A DNA stretch of 64,000 nt. It comes from Toxorhynchites rutilus septentrionalis (taxonomy: Eukaryota; Arthropoda; Insecta; Diptera; Culicidae). Of the stretch, positions 21,229-31,727 are shown piece by piece; positions within the stretch are counted from its first letter, which is position 1, and each line of letters opens with the position of its first letter. The stretch covers positions 184,331,983 through 184,395,982 of the forward strand of contig NC_073746.1 in the NCBI RefSeq assembly GCF_029784135.1, read 5' to 3'. The notes below the pieces were generated by a model. It saw only the letters and a program-made list of their open reading frames with translations, was not told the DNA's origin and did not search any database. Both the position numbers and the translations under genes were made by a program.

Positions 21229-24200
21229 TCATGCCTTGATTAGCCTATTTTTGTGTACTATCGTTTGCTTGCCTGTTACAGGATGCTTAATAGTGCAATT
21301 AGTATTTTCTATATTTATTATGCTATATGGTCCTATATAAAAAGGATCCAGTTTTTTCCTATTTTCATTTGTTATAAATACAGTATCTCCTATATTCAAT
21401 AATATCGGGTTTGTGTTATTATTGGCTGTACTTTGGCGTTTGATTTTTCGCTCTATTAGGTTTTCTCTGGCTATTTGGTTTGTATTCTGTAGTTTGTACT
21501 TTAGTTCTCTGTCGTATTGTTCAAAATTATATATCGGTTCAATTTCATGTTTTTCTACTCGAGAATCTTGTGGCAATCGTGCTTTTTTGCCAAACACGAG
21601 TTCGTATGGGGTATATCCATGTTCTGTATGTGGTGTTGTGTTATAAGTAAATTCATAGAATTTAACCCAATCATCCCAATCATTTTGGTGAGCGTTAATG
21701 AAACTTCGCAGATATTCATTTAAACATCTGTGATTTCTCTCCAACGCTCCGATTGATTGTGGATGATAAGCAGTTGAGAATGTTTGTTTAATTTCTAAAA
21801 GTTTACATATCCTCCCAAGGACCTCGTTATTATATTCTGACCCTTGATCGGTTCTTATTTCTAAAAATGTACCATATGTTAAGATAAAATTGTAAACCAA
21901 TGCTTTAGCTAATACTGAAGCTTCCTTTGTTGGAACAGGAATCAACACTATGTATTTAGTAAGATTGCATTGTATTGTTAAAATATATCTATTACCCTTA
22001 TCTGTTCTAGAAAGTGGTCCTACTGTATCTAATGAAAGGACTTCTAATGGTTTATTCGGAGTGGTCGTTATCACCTCCGCTTCTTTAGTATGCCTTAGAA
22101 CTTTGTTTGTCTTGCATTTTTGGCAATTTCTGACAAAGTTGGCAATATCGTTTTTCATATGTTTCCATTTAAATTTTTCCCTTATTTTCAGATATAATCT
22201 GTGTTGTCCTACATGACCTCCCGTAGGCGTCATGTGATTTTGTGACAATATTTCATCGATTTCAACTTTGCTTTTAATAAATTTTGGAGGGACATATAAT
22301 ATAATTTCATACGTGGAAATGGCGTTATTTGCGATTTCCTTTAGTGTATGTTGGGAAATATAGTTAAAGATGTTATCCTCCGTTGATAGTGCTAGCTTGT
22401 TTCTTTTGTATGTGTTCATGAACTTTTTTACTTCTAGAAAGGCAAACTCTAAAGCTTGGCTTCCATTTTCGCGCGTGAAAGATGTTGTTATTTGTTTTAA
22501 TATTTTCTTATTATTATGGTTGAATAATTTAACTACTAACTGATTGTGGTGCACTTCACAACCAAGTTTGAGTAGCTTATAGACCTCAGAAGGGTTTTCG
22601 GTTTGCCACACTGTCAGGTGATCAGTCTGCAAGTGTGGTTCTACTATTCCTTGAGGCTTTAAATTTTTCATTTCTACATTACGTTTTCGTACCATAGCTC
22701 TAGTATTTACATGCAATATTGAGATATTTTTGAGGTCTTCTGACTTCAATATGATTCGCGAAAGAGCATCTGCGCCTACGTTCGCTTTTCCAGGCACGAA
22801 TTCCACGTCAAAATCAAATTCTTCCAGGTCTACACGCATCCTGGTTAATTTTGAAGTTGGATTTTTCATCCCAAATAAGTAAACTAGAGGGCGATGGTCT
22901 GTACGCACTTTAAATCTACGTCCGTATAAGTATGGTTTAAAATAATTAATCGCCCAATGGATTGCGGTTAATTCTTTCTCTATTATTGGTTTGTTGTGTT
23001 CGCCTTTAGTAAAGCTTTTGCTGGCATATGCGATGGGTAGATCGCCTTCTTCATACTGCTGGGAGAGTATTGCTCCACATGCTACATCTGAAGCGTCTGT
23101 GGTTATAATGAACTCTTTAGTAAAATCTGAGTAGCGTAGAATTTGTGGTGACATTAGGTGCATTTTTAGTTTATTGAACGCTTCACTATGTATAAAAGTC
23201 CATTCAAATTTAGTATTCTTTTTCAATAGTTCGTTTAGTGGCTTGGCTAAATTCGCAAAATTCGGTACAAATTTCCGATAATAATTACAGAATGCTACAA
23301 ATCGGCGTACTTCGTCTGCATTTGTAGGGATTGGGAATTTTTCTATTACATTAAATTTGGAATCATCGGGCAGAATGCCATTGTTTGTTATTTTGTGGCC
23401 GAAATATGTGACCTCGGTACGAAAAAAGTTACATTTTTTTGGGTTTAGTTTCAGGTTATAATGCCTTAGGCGTTCAAAAACCTTTGTCAAATTTGAGAAG
23501 TGGTGATTGATCGAACATCCAATTACTACGATGTCGTCAATGTAAACAAAAGCACATTCCGGTGTTAATCCAGCCATTGAAATATTCATCATCCGTTGGA
23601 AACTATTTGGGCTTATGTTTAACCCGAATGGTAACCTGGTAAATTGAAAATGTCCGGATGGTGATGAAAAAGCTGTAAATTTCCGTGAGTCTTGGTCGAG
23701 TGGTATTTGGTGAAATCCCGACATAAGGTCAAGCGTACTAAAATATTTAGCTCTTCCCAATTGGTCCAATATTGTATCTATTCGTGGGAGCGGGAATTTA
23801 TCTGCCAGTATTTTCTTATTAAGTTGTCGGAAATCGACAACTAACCTCCACTTTTTTGTGATTTCATCCGATTTTTTCGGGACTAGTAAAATTGGTGAAT
23901 TGTAGGGTGAAATTGATGGTTCTATTATTTTATCGTCCAACATTTTTTGAATTTGTGCTTGCATTTCGTCGTTTTGCGAGTGTATGCTTTTGTAATTTGG
24001 AATATAGACAGGCATCTCGTCTTTAAGTATAATGTTTTGGTTATAAAAATTGTTTGTTGATAATTTTTCGTCAGGTAAACTAAAAATGTCCTGATATTTT
24101 TCGATGATTTTACCAAGATTTTGTCTTGCAAAATGTGGAACCATATCGAAATTTATTTGTGATAATAAGTGTTGAATTCTTTCTGTATGAATTTTGTTGC

Positions 24201-24879
24201 TCGTCGACTTTCTTTCTACCGCTATATACTCGTTTAATGATTCGAAATAAGGTTCAAACTTGTTTATTAATATTTGCTTATCCGTGGTATTTATCAATTT
24301 TATATATGGTGACTCGGGGGATATTATAGTGTTCCCACAAAAAACTCCAGGTTGGATTTCTTGCGAGTGCACCAGAGTATCCTCCTTTATGTTTAAATGT
24401 GATAATTTCCGGACTACCTCACATCTTGGTGGTATCAATATATTGCCGTTGAAATCATCCTCAATTGGAACTGATATTTCGTGACTTTCGAATTTGAAAT
24501 TTAATAACCAGTGCTCGTAGTCGATAGTACACTTAAATTTGACCAAGAAATCTCGTCCAAGTATTCCTTCGGTTGGTATTGGAAAGTCGGTTGCTACTAT
24601 TTGGAAATTATGGTGGATAATTAGTCCATTGTTAAAGTGTAGGGCAGTTGTGGTTTCTGCCAATGTTTCTGTTACTCCATCCGTCACTCCGGAGATCCGA
24701 TAATGTTTACTTCTATTTACAATATGATGTGGGAGTATATTGCTCCCTTTTATGATAGATATGTCGGCTCCACTATCAACTATGAATGAACAAGTTGAAT
24801 TTGTCATGCCGACGAATAGGTTAATAAAGTTTGTCGCGTTTATATTTATTGCATATACGGTCCCTGTGTGGTATTCCAC
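21229..24879 (-). CDS. LTR retrotransposon Pol polyprotein (protease, RT, RNase H, integrase)
   Basis: An uninterrupted frame of 1216 codons. Domains in order: aspartic protease (SFIVDSGADISIIKG, about residue 35); reverse transcriptase with WRLVVDFRQLNKK, LDLMSGFHQIPLD and catalytic YIDDIVVIG (about 330-500); RNase H (ITTDASDVACGAILSQ, about 590; RTDHRPLVYLF, about 665). Integrase follows with a zinc-binding H-H-C-C (GGHVGQH...RNCQKCK, about 885-925) and catalytic core LSLDTVGPLSRTD, RTDQGSEYNNEV and QSIGALERNH (about 950-1070). The frame overlaps gag by 34 nt in a different (-1) phase, so expression by -1 frameshifting or reinitiation is likely. No env frame follows. Integrase placed after RNase H assigns it to Ty3/gypsy; the CCHC-less gag suggests the 412/mdg1 side. 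No stop or frameshift is visible. Confidence 0.9.
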   Translation of the reverse strand: MEYHTGTVYAININATNFINLFVGMTNSTCSFIVDSGADISIIKGSNILPHHIVNRSKHYRISGVTDGVTETLAETTTALHFNNGLIIHHNFQIVATDFPIPTEGILGRDFLVKFKCTIDYEHWLLNFKFESHEISVPIEDDFNGNILIPPRCEVVRKLSHLNIKEDTLVHSQEIQPGVFCGNTIISPESPYIKLINTTDKQILINKFEPYFESLNEYIAVERKSTSNKIHTERIQHLLSQINFDMVPHFARQNLGKIIEKYQDIFSLPDEKLSTNNFYNQNIILKDEMPVYIPNYKSIHSQNDEMQAQIQKMLDDKIIEPSISPYNSPILLVPKKSDEITKKWRLVVDFRQLNKKILADKFPLPRIDTILDQLGRAKYFSTLDLMSGFHQIPLDQDSRKFTAFSSPSGHFQFTRLPFGLNISPNSFQRMMNISMAGLTPECAFVYIDDIVVIGCSINHHFSNLTKVFERLRHYNLKLNPKKCNFFRTEVTYFGHKITNNGILPDDSKFNVIEKFPIPTNADEVRRFVAFCNYYRKFVPNFANLAKPLNELLKKNTKFEWTFIHSEAFNKLKMHLMSPQILRYSDFTKEFIITTDASDVACGAILSQQYEEGDLPIAYASKSFTKGEHNKPIIEKELTAIHWAINYFKPYLYGRRFKVRTDHRPLVYLFGMKNPTSKLTRMRVDLEEFDFDVEFVPGKANVGADALSRIILKSEDLKNISILHVNTRAMVRKRNVEMKNLKPQGIVEPHLQTDHLTVWQTENPSEVYKLLKLGCEVHHNQLVVKLFNHNNKKILKQITTSFTRENGSQALEFAFLEVKKFMNTYKRNKLALSTEDNIFNYISQHTLKEIANNAISTYEIILYVPPKFIKSKVEIDEILSQNHMTPTGGHVGQHRLYLKIREKFKWKHMKNDIANFVRNCQKCKTNKVLRHTKEAEVITTTPNKPLEVLSLDTVGPLSRTDKGNRYILTIQCNLTKYIVLIPVPTKEASVLAKALVYNFILTYGTFLEIRTDQGSEYNNEVLGRICKLLEIKQTFSTAYHPQSIGALERNHRCLNEYLRSFINAHQNDWDDWVKFYEFTYNTTPHTEHGYTPYELVFGKKARLPQDSRVEKHEIEPIYNFEQYDRELKYKLQNTNQIARENLIERKIKRQSTANNNTNPILLNIGDTVFITNENRKKLDPFYIGPYSIINIENTNCTIKHPVTGKQTIVHKNRLIKA

Positions 24880-25877
24880 GGTCCGTATGGCGTTCCTAAA
24901 AAATTTTGATTGTTCGATAATGTAGGGTTCAGCTGCGCAGACTGTGTTTGCATATTCTGCGTTGCTGCTGTGAGCGCGCTTGTGTTTTGCGTCCTTGGCG
25001 CGTATGTTTGGAAAACTTGCGCGTTGTTTACTTCCTCCGCGCTAGCAGTGTACATGCGTCGATGGTTTTGTCCACCTCTTCCGCGGTTGAAATTTGTGCT
25101 GCGATTATGATTCGTATGATTCGTATTAAAATTCTGTTGGTAGCCACTGTGGGGTTGCTCGTTTCTATTATTATTGTCATACCTTCTCCCGTTTCTATAT
25201 TGGTTTTGTTGAAATCTTGGATTTCGTTGTCGAAAATCGTTAATTCTAGGGTCGTTGTGGTTTCCCCTGTATCTATTATAACCAAAGTTACGTCTATTGT
25301 ACGTTCCTGGGTTATTTTGGTATGTCAGCATTTGGACTGTCTGAGGCGTGGTGGTTGAATTTTCAACCACTTTCTGTATTGCCTGTTTCAGATCATCGAA
25401 ATTCCCTGCTTTTAAAATTATTTTTGTCTCGTTATTCGTTACTCCAGCTGTTAATGCGTCTACTCCTGCTTTTGTTGCCATTCTTTTAGCAACGTTGTCA
25501 GGGACTCCACTATCCATGTATGTGGATCGCAACTGATTGCAGAGTGACTCAATGTCGCTACAAAACTTATCTGTATTTCCCCTTTGCTGGATCGATCTAA
25601 GTTTTGCTACTATATTTTCGGGAGTTGTTGTTTCAGCACATCTACTTTTTATGTTTTCGATTAGCGCATCGATTGTGCTAATTTCATTCGGTAGTCCTAA
25701 ACGTGCTTTACCTGTTAGTCGCGTTCGTAGAAATTTGATAGCGACTGTAAGATGTTCCGGCTGCGTAAATTCTTTTAAAAGGCAAGCCGAATCGACAAAT
25801 GCATTTAAACTATCGGGCGATCCGTCGTATGTTTGGACGATCGCCGTCGCTGTTTTAAGGTCAAATTGTGTAGCCAT
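24846..25877 (-). CDS. LTR retrotransposon Gag
   Basis: A 343-residue frame directly upstream of pol. The N-terminal half is helical (FDLKTATAIVQTYDGSPDSL, then VAIKFLRTRLTGKARLGLP), as in capsid regions of 412/mdg1-like Gag. The C-terminal third is rich in Asn, Gln, Arg and Gly (YRGNHNDPRINDFRQRNPRF, FNRGRGGQ). There is no CCHC knuckle, so RNA binding probably relies on the RG/N-rich tail. Only about 100 bp separate the start from an older unrelated repeat at 25980. The 5' LTR and primer-binding site are therefore missing or unrecognisable, and this copy should not be transcribed from its own promoter. It lies antisense in intron 2 of gene 1. Confidence 0.85.
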   Translation of the reverse strand: MATQFDLKTATAIVQTYDGSPDSLNAFVDSACLLKEFTQPEHLTVAIKFLRTRLTGKARLGLPNEISTIDALIENIKSRCAETTTPENIVAKLRSIQQRGNTDKFCSDIESLCNQLRSTYMDSGVPDNVAKRMATKAGVDALTAGVTNNETKIILKAGNFDDLKQAIQKVVENSTTTPQTVQMLTYQNNPGTYNRRNFGYNRYRGNHNDPRINDFRQRNPRFQQNQYRNGRRYDNNNRNEQPHSGYQQNFNTNHTNHNRSTNFNRGRGGQNHRRMYTASAEEVNNAQVFQTYAPRTQNTSALTAATQNMQTQSAQLNPTLSNNQNFLGTPYGPWNTTQGPYMQ

Positions 25878-25979
25878 GATGATGGGCTCTGCTCCTTTGC
25901 TTAAACGTTTGCAGAGGTTACCATCACATTTGGCGATCAGTTTTTATTTATATAGTTATAAGATATAGGAGTGCGTTTT

Positions 25980-26432
25980 TTATCTGAAACCTGAAAATCC
26001 ATCCTCAGAGAGAGGGAGGAGTGTCGAACCACCACTATTTGTGTCCCCTAGAGCCTCCACATGCCAAATTTGGCTCCATTTGCTCGACTAGCTCTCGAGT
26101 TATTCAGAAATTTGTGTTTCCCTCAGAAACATTTCTCGTACCAAAAACCCTCACATGCCAAATTTGGCTCCATTTGTTTGTTTGGTTCTTCTCCGTTTGC
26201 TTGCTTGGTTTCCAAGTTCTGCAAAAAATTGTGTTTCATTTGTGTAGCAGTATCGCAATAAAAACATTTCTTGCCCCCTAGAACCTGTACATGCCAAATT
26301 TGGTTCCGTTTGTTTGCTTAGTTCTTGAGTTATGCAGAAATTTGTGTTTCATTTGTAAATTTTCACGTCGATCGGTTCAGTAATTTTCGAGTTCATAAGA
26401 AACAGAAAGACAGACAGAAATCCATTTTTATA
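25980..26432 (+). repeat. Dispersed repeat 3' part with three CATGCCAAATTTGG units
   Basis: CATGCCAAATTTGGYTCCRTT occurs at 26060, 26154 and 26290, each followed by GAGTTATGCAGAAATTTGTG-like sequence. The segment ends ACGTCGATCGGTTCAGTAAT ... AGACAGACAGAAATCCATTT. I recall this as the 3' end of a repeat widespread in insects. A related tail is at 29825-29870. The class (LINE or SINE) is uncertain. Confidence 0.5.
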
Positions 26433-26434
26433 TA

Positions 26435-27377
26435 CAGCCATTCCATGTGAATGCGTGAAAAGCGGTAATTTTGTTCTTTTCGCAAAAAATTAGACCCGTA
26501 TTTTTTTTTATTTTTTTCATTTGGGTGACCATTTCCATTTTAAGGTGGTCCGAAAAATCATTTTTCCCCCTTTTTTTCCAAAAATGACATTTTAAAAAAT
26601 TCATAACATTGGATAACATTGGACAGATTCAAATAATCGAGATATCAAATTAAAGACAATGAACTTCTTTGAAAAAATAGAAGATTTGTGCAAAAATATG
26701 AATTTTGTTTTCATAATTATTGATTGTATTTGTTAGTTTGCATGGTCTCGGGACCAAGGTCGCCATATTTTTTATATATTTTTTTTTTGAATGCTGAGTT
26801 TATTTTAAATAACTTTACATAACATATCCAGAAATCAGAGAGGTGTTTTTTTTTCGTTTTTAAGCTATGATTTTTCGAATTTAACCGACGGTCCAAAAAA
26901 TTTTTTTTCCTTTTCCCAGAAATGGAGAATTCATAACTTTTGAAATACTAGACCGTTTCAGATGATCAATATATCAAATTCATCACAAAATCCAATGAGA
27001 TAACCCTCATTGAAAAAAAATATATTAGCAGGAAAAATAGATTCTCTTTTTATAATTATTGATTGTATTTGTTGTTTATAGTGCTATATTTTTTATATTT
27101 TTTGTTGAAAGCTGAGGTTTTTTTACAGAACATGTCCAAAAATCAGATAGGTTTTATTTTTCGTTTTTGAGTTATGATGTTTTGTTTGCAATAGCTTGAT
27201 GGATAGATAATAGGAACATGGAAGGTAAAATTCATTTTTCGTACCACCCTAAAATCGAAATGGTCACCCAAATGAAAAAATTAAAAAATACAGATCTAAT
27301 ATTTCGCAATAAAGAATAAAATTACCACTTTTTGGAAAATAGGAGAATCACTATATCGGTTTGACATGGAATGGCTG
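26435..27377. mobile_element. MITE with about 150-bp inverted repeats and TA duplication
   Basis: CAGCCATTCCATGTGAATG at the left is mirrored at the right by TTGACATGGAATGGCTG. Similarity continues inward through GGTAATTTTRTTCTTT and CATTTGGGTGACCATTTCSA. TA flanks both ends. A TA target and long TIRs suggest a Tc1/mariner-mobilised element. It is non-coding. Confidence 0.7.
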
Positions 27378-27490
27378 TATATATCTATATAGATTAGGTT
27401 GTGCAGTGCACGAGGTGCCATATATGAACGAGACGTCACTGCTGTTAAGATAAACCATAGAACAATAATATTGGGCATATATCATTGCAG

Positions 27491-28464
27491 GTGGGGAAGA
27501 TTTATCTGATGAAGAAATGACAGCAGATGAGAACCGAAATCCCACTGGGAAGCGAATTGCTCTGACAAACACTCCTAACCATCTCAAACGCGTACCAGAA
27601 TCTAAAAATCAGTTAGTCGACAGGAACCGGGAAGATGTGAGCGGTGATTCACAGGATGAGAAATACACAACGCGTTCGACACGTCGACCTGTTAGAACAA
27701 CAACGTTTGGATCAACCGCCGAACTCGCTGAGAATAAAACAAAACGCAATCTCAGACAAAAGCCAAAACCAACATCTACAGTTGATGAAATGACCCCAAA
27801 TGATGACCAACGAATGCAACGCAGGAGACGACATCATGGTAAGCATGGACATCGATCAAAGGCTATCAAAGATACAAATCGTAGGCAGGAACCATTAGAG
27901 CCGAATGGCGAGAGAAGGAAGCGTGATACTGTTTATGATCGCGCAATAAACCATGGTGGCAACGCATTTAATTTCCCAAATAACACTTCTGATTCGGGAT
28001 CAAGTTTCGAAAACAGCTTACTTACATGCTATGATGGTGATATTCTTTTGGCTCAAGGATTCCCTCCTAGTCATTTGTGTAAAGACGTGCAATATCTCGA
28101 AAATGGTATCCACATGGTGACGAAGCACGAGGTTGCATCCGATGGTTATTATTATTATATATTCTACAGCGATAATGACTATGTGCAGAACGATATTCAC
28201 GCTGTCTTCGATATATACAAACCGACTTTCCAGTACTCCAACATATCTGAATCGAAAGGCTGTGTGAACAGTACAAATTGTTCGTTCCCTATACCTTTCT
28301 GGTCGGACGAGCGTGTGATCGTAGAAGTTCCAACTAGGGATGGAATTGAACATGAGGAAGACGATATAACGTTGTTAATATCAACATGCCAGCCACGGAT
28401 GGCTATCTACGTCATTTTTCCCATTTCTGTTCTTTTCCTTGTGCTGACATGTGCTTTCTTGTAG
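27491..28464 (+). CDS. Gene 1, coding exon 3: linker, APD1-4_M-like domain, C-terminal membrane segment
   Basis: The exon begins after TCATTGCAG; its first two bases complete Gly226 with the last base of exon 2. The frame runs to TAG at 28462-28464. A long polar, basic linker (about residues 227-370) contains RRRRHHGKHGHR and ends in a furin-type site RRKR|D (cleavage after residue 370). The conserved part follows: YYYYIFYSDNDYVQNDIHAV, YSNISESKGCVNSTNCSFP and FWSDERVIVEVPTRDG, resembling the APD1-4 middle domain (formerly DUF4793). The protein ends PRMAIYVIFPISVLFLVLTC AFL, a second membrane segment at the extreme C-terminus with almost no tail. With the N-terminal segment this gives one large lumenal or extracellular loop. 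N-glycosylation sequons (NNTS, NISE, NSTN, NCSF) fit that. There is no RING domain. Total predicted length is 549 residues. Confidence 0.85.
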
Positions 28465-29225
28465 AAAGTTCACTTTGATCAAATTGTTATAGGAGATTCA
28501 AATGGCATCAGATGATAAATGAAGTTTTTTTAACGTTATGCATTTGAATCAATGAATGTTCATTTCCTTGAAAAAAGTTTTCCGCATAAATCTGTGAAAC
28601 TTATTCCAAATACGTATATCTCTTTTTTATTTTACTTCGAGTTGTGCCATAAATACGTTTGAATTTGACTTCATTATTTTCTATCTTCTCGATGTGCAGA
28701 TTTTTTTTTACTGTCCGTTAAAGTTAGATTAAAGATGTAAGTTTTAGAATATTGTAAATTAAACATATCACTATGAAGTATTCGTTTGTATGTTGTCAGT
28801 ATATAATATATGCTATGTTGTGAGATCTTCAAATGCTACGAATTTCAACATTGGGTTTAAACAGGCAATCTTCCAACATAGAGTTAAGCACCATAATGAT
28901 AACTTAGCGCGATTTGCTCAGGTGACGTCGATCAAAAATTAACAGACTAGTCTTCGTGAATAAGGTAAATAAGTACAATGAGATGTAGACATGTCAGAAA
29001 TACGACATTACATAATCAGACGAATTTAACTTCAGAGGCTATAGAAGAGTGAAATAGTGATTACGGATAACATATATAGTATTTAACTTAAATTGAAAGT
29101 AGTGGTTGTAAATTGCAATAGATATTAATTGGATTGATCGAACAAACAACAATTGTGATAAATAAACATATTACATATTTGAATTATACAACTTCAATTT
29201 TATGTTACACAAAGTAAATAAAAAC
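28465..29225 (+). other. Gene 1 3' UTR with candidate poly(A) signals
   Basis: AT-rich downstream sequence. AATAAA occurs at about 29160 (GATAAATAAACATATTAC) and 29217 (TAAATAAAAAC). No other gene is seen. Confidence 0.4.
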
Positions 29226-29422
29226 AACTTTTGTTACAATTTTCTTTTGGGGAACTATGTACAAGTGTTATAATTATTCCGAAAATTTTTCAGTCCCAAT
29301 CCACTTTTTTTTATCTTTAAGTCGTTTATTTTTACAGATTCAGTTACATAAGTTTGAAGTGAAGTGGCCAAATTCATAAATATATTTTTAATTCCTCTGT
29401 AATTTACATTTTTACATATGCT

Positions 29423-29546
29423 ATGGTTAAATCCTACCGATTACTCGTGATCGTCTCGAGGTTAGTGAGGCTGTCACAGATTAAACGAGAAAGGAAGTTA
29501 TACTCCGCCACGGAAGGTGATCCGTCTCAGGAATTGATGGCTAGAG
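29423..29546 (+). other. Exon-like frame followed by a consensus donor, unassigned
   Basis: An ATG at 29423 opens a frame of about 41 codons that begins MVKSYRLLVIVSRLVRLSQI. It runs into AGA|GTAAGTG at about 29547. Read through, the frame stops at TAG about 10 codons later. It could be a first coding exon, but no partner exon was found. Chance is possible. Confidence 0.2.
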
Positions 29547-29617
29547 TAAGTGTGTCCGCAAATTTTTTCTAGTCAATGTGTCTTGTGAAGTCATATGTCA
29601 TGTTTATTGATTACTAG

Positions 29618-29870
29618 CTGACCCGACAAACTTCGTCTCGCCCAAAATTTGTTTGTTGTTATCAATACCTTCAAACATTCAAGTTTTCTTACTAAGTGCA
29701 AGTTCATGAGTCCAATCGCAGAACTGTTCACTGATTGATTTTCTAATCGACTCCGTTGAATTTATCTTTTATTAAAGAATTCCTAGTACTTCTACCAAAA
29801 CTCATCATTATTCAGTAGTTTCCGAGTCCATAAGAATCAGACAGACAGACAGAAACCCATTTTTATACTT
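29618..29870 (+). repeat. Dispersed repeat starting CTGACCCGACAAACTTCGTC
   Basis: It starts TTACTAGCTGACCCGACAAA and ends CAGTAGTTTCCGAGTCCATA ... CAGACAGACAGAAACCCATT. The head motif recurs at 61544 (ACTAACTGACCCGGTAAATG) and the tail at 26385-26432. It is a widespread insect repeat; this copy is short. Confidence 0.5.
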
Positions 29871-30507
29871 TGAAGTGATCACAATAGTTGGTATTCTGGA
29901 TTACATTTCACTTGCAATCTAACGATAGTGAATTCGAGCATAGTGAGCGCTCAAGAGCGCTTGGATAAGCGGGAGATATAGGTGTCGTTTCTCCAGTGTT
30001 CAAAACTGTCATATTGAAGCAGCGAGTTGCTTGCGGCTAATCGCAACTCTCGAAGACCAGTACAGGATATGAATGCAGAGGACTTTGCCTCTGATATTTG
30101 CATGACAAGCAATTCGTCAAGAAAGTCAAGTTTCTAACAGAGGCAAAACATCACAATTAATGTTTTGAATTAAAAATTTTAACATATCCTATATAGGGAT
30201 AAGATTACAACAATGTACAGTAATATCTCCGACTTCTCTATTTGAAATAGACATCGAAAGAGATCATCATTGCACGAAGAGGGCCATGTCTGCATCAATA
30301 GCTGCAAAAAAAATGCGAACAATGCGGTGGTAATGATTTTGATGGAATCGGAAACTAGGCAAATTAAAAGAGGGTTCCACCTGAGGGAACGGTTTCACCC
30401 GGGGCTCTGGCAACCCTATCCCATCCAATGCAAATTGAGCGTAGGTAGCATAAAACAGGACTCGCGCTTATGGGGCTCACGTATTGTTTAATGTTTGGAG
30501 TCATATA
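29871..30507. other. No gene recognised
   Basis: No supported coding region or structured repeat between the CTGACCCG repeat and the mariner element. Confidence 0.35.
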
Positions 30508-31451
30508 CAGGGTGGGCCATTTAAAGTGGAAGGATTTGTTTTTGCAATAGAAAAGTAAAGAAGTGGAATTTTAAATTTTTTTTTTTTGAAATTCATTTAT
30601 TTTGGTCTAAGGAGATTTGTTCTAACTACTTTTTGATTATGATATCTCGTAAATGACCGCATCTGGCCTTGACCGCAAAATGTGCCCTTTTTTCGGCATT
30701 TTCCATCACTTTGCCCAATGTTTCGGCCGATATGGCAGCAATTTCTTGTCGGATATTGTCTTTCAGCGCAGCCAGGGTCCTTGGTTTACCAGTGTATACC
30801 TTGGATTTTAAATATCCCCATAGAAAAAAGTCAGGAGGCGTCAAATCAGGTGATCTCGGTGGCCAGTCATAATCGCCGTTTTTCGATATTAATCTTCCGG
30901 GGAACATTTCGCGCAATAATTTGGTCGTGGCAGCCGCTGTATGGCATGTACCACCGTCCTGTTGGAACCAGTAATTGTCCAATTCATTTTCACGAACAAA
31001 TGGCAATAAAAAATCGGTTATCATTGTCCGATAACGCTCCCCATTCACGGTTACCGTTGCTCCATTTTCGTTTTCAAAGAAGTACGGGCCGATGACTTTA
31101 TCGGCATAAATGCCACACCACACAGTAACTTTTTGGTCGTAAAGAGGTTGCGTTTCGATGAATTGAGGGTTTTCAGTAGCATAAAACCGACAATTTTGTT
31201 TATTCACTCCTCCATTCAAGTTGAAATGCGCCTCATCAGACATTATGATTTTTTGCCAAAATTGCCACAATTGAGAAGTTATTTTGAATGTACAGCTGAA
31301 CAATTTCAGCGCGTTGTTTAGGTGTGTATTGTTCCATGGTTAAAATTGTACTGAAATGACGCTTCCAACGCGGTATGACATTTGTTAATCTGACATCTCT
31401 GTTAAAAGTTATGGGGTTGCCAGATGCTTCCACTTTAAATGGCCCACCCTG
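30508..31451 (-). mobile_element. DD41D mariner-type transposon, copy 2, both TIRs present
   Basis: CAGGGTGGGCCATTTAAAG and its inverted copy CTTTAAATGGCCCACCCTG bound a 944-bp element flanked by TA (30506-30507, 31452-31453). The transposase runs on the minus strand and has an internal deletion. Confidence 0.85.
30626..31303 (-). pseudogene. DD41D mariner transposase, N-terminal DNA-binding part deleted
   Basis: An open frame of 225 codons carries the whole catalytic core. First Asp lies in KIIMSDEAHFNLNGGVNKQN, second in WFQQDGGTCHTAA, third in SPDLTPPDFFLWGYL; the last two are separated by 41 residues. The region ends AEKRAHFAVKARCGHLRDII. The true N-terminus (MEQYTPKQRAEIVQLYIQNN, ATG near 31337) is in another frame. 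About 110 residues that should link the two, including most of the helix-turn-helix region, are deleted. The sister copy at 13797 keeps exactly that region but lacks the first catalytic Asp. Neither copy is autonomous. Confidence 0.8.
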
Positions 31452-31727
31452 TATGTTAATATTTGATTACGTTGGATAGTCTCCTTTGGCAAGCGATGTT
31501 TGGATACTCATCCGGAAGCTTTCTTGACGATTTGCAATTAAAATCACAGCTGAAGAAACGCGCGGAGCATTTCATTTTTAATTTTAGGTTATGATTTCTA
31601 TGCTCATGATTCTCTATGGTGGCTACTAAAAGGCGGCCATCTTAGCAATCCCTTGGTTTCACCAAAACAAACGATGGCCGCGAGCATTTCATCAACTGAC
31701 AGCGAAGTGAGATATTATTTGTGATCA

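Noticed and set aside
20742..26000. Errantivirus (gypsy with env)
   Set aside because: No envelope frame lies between pol and the 3' LTR; the polypurine tract follows shortly after the integrase end.
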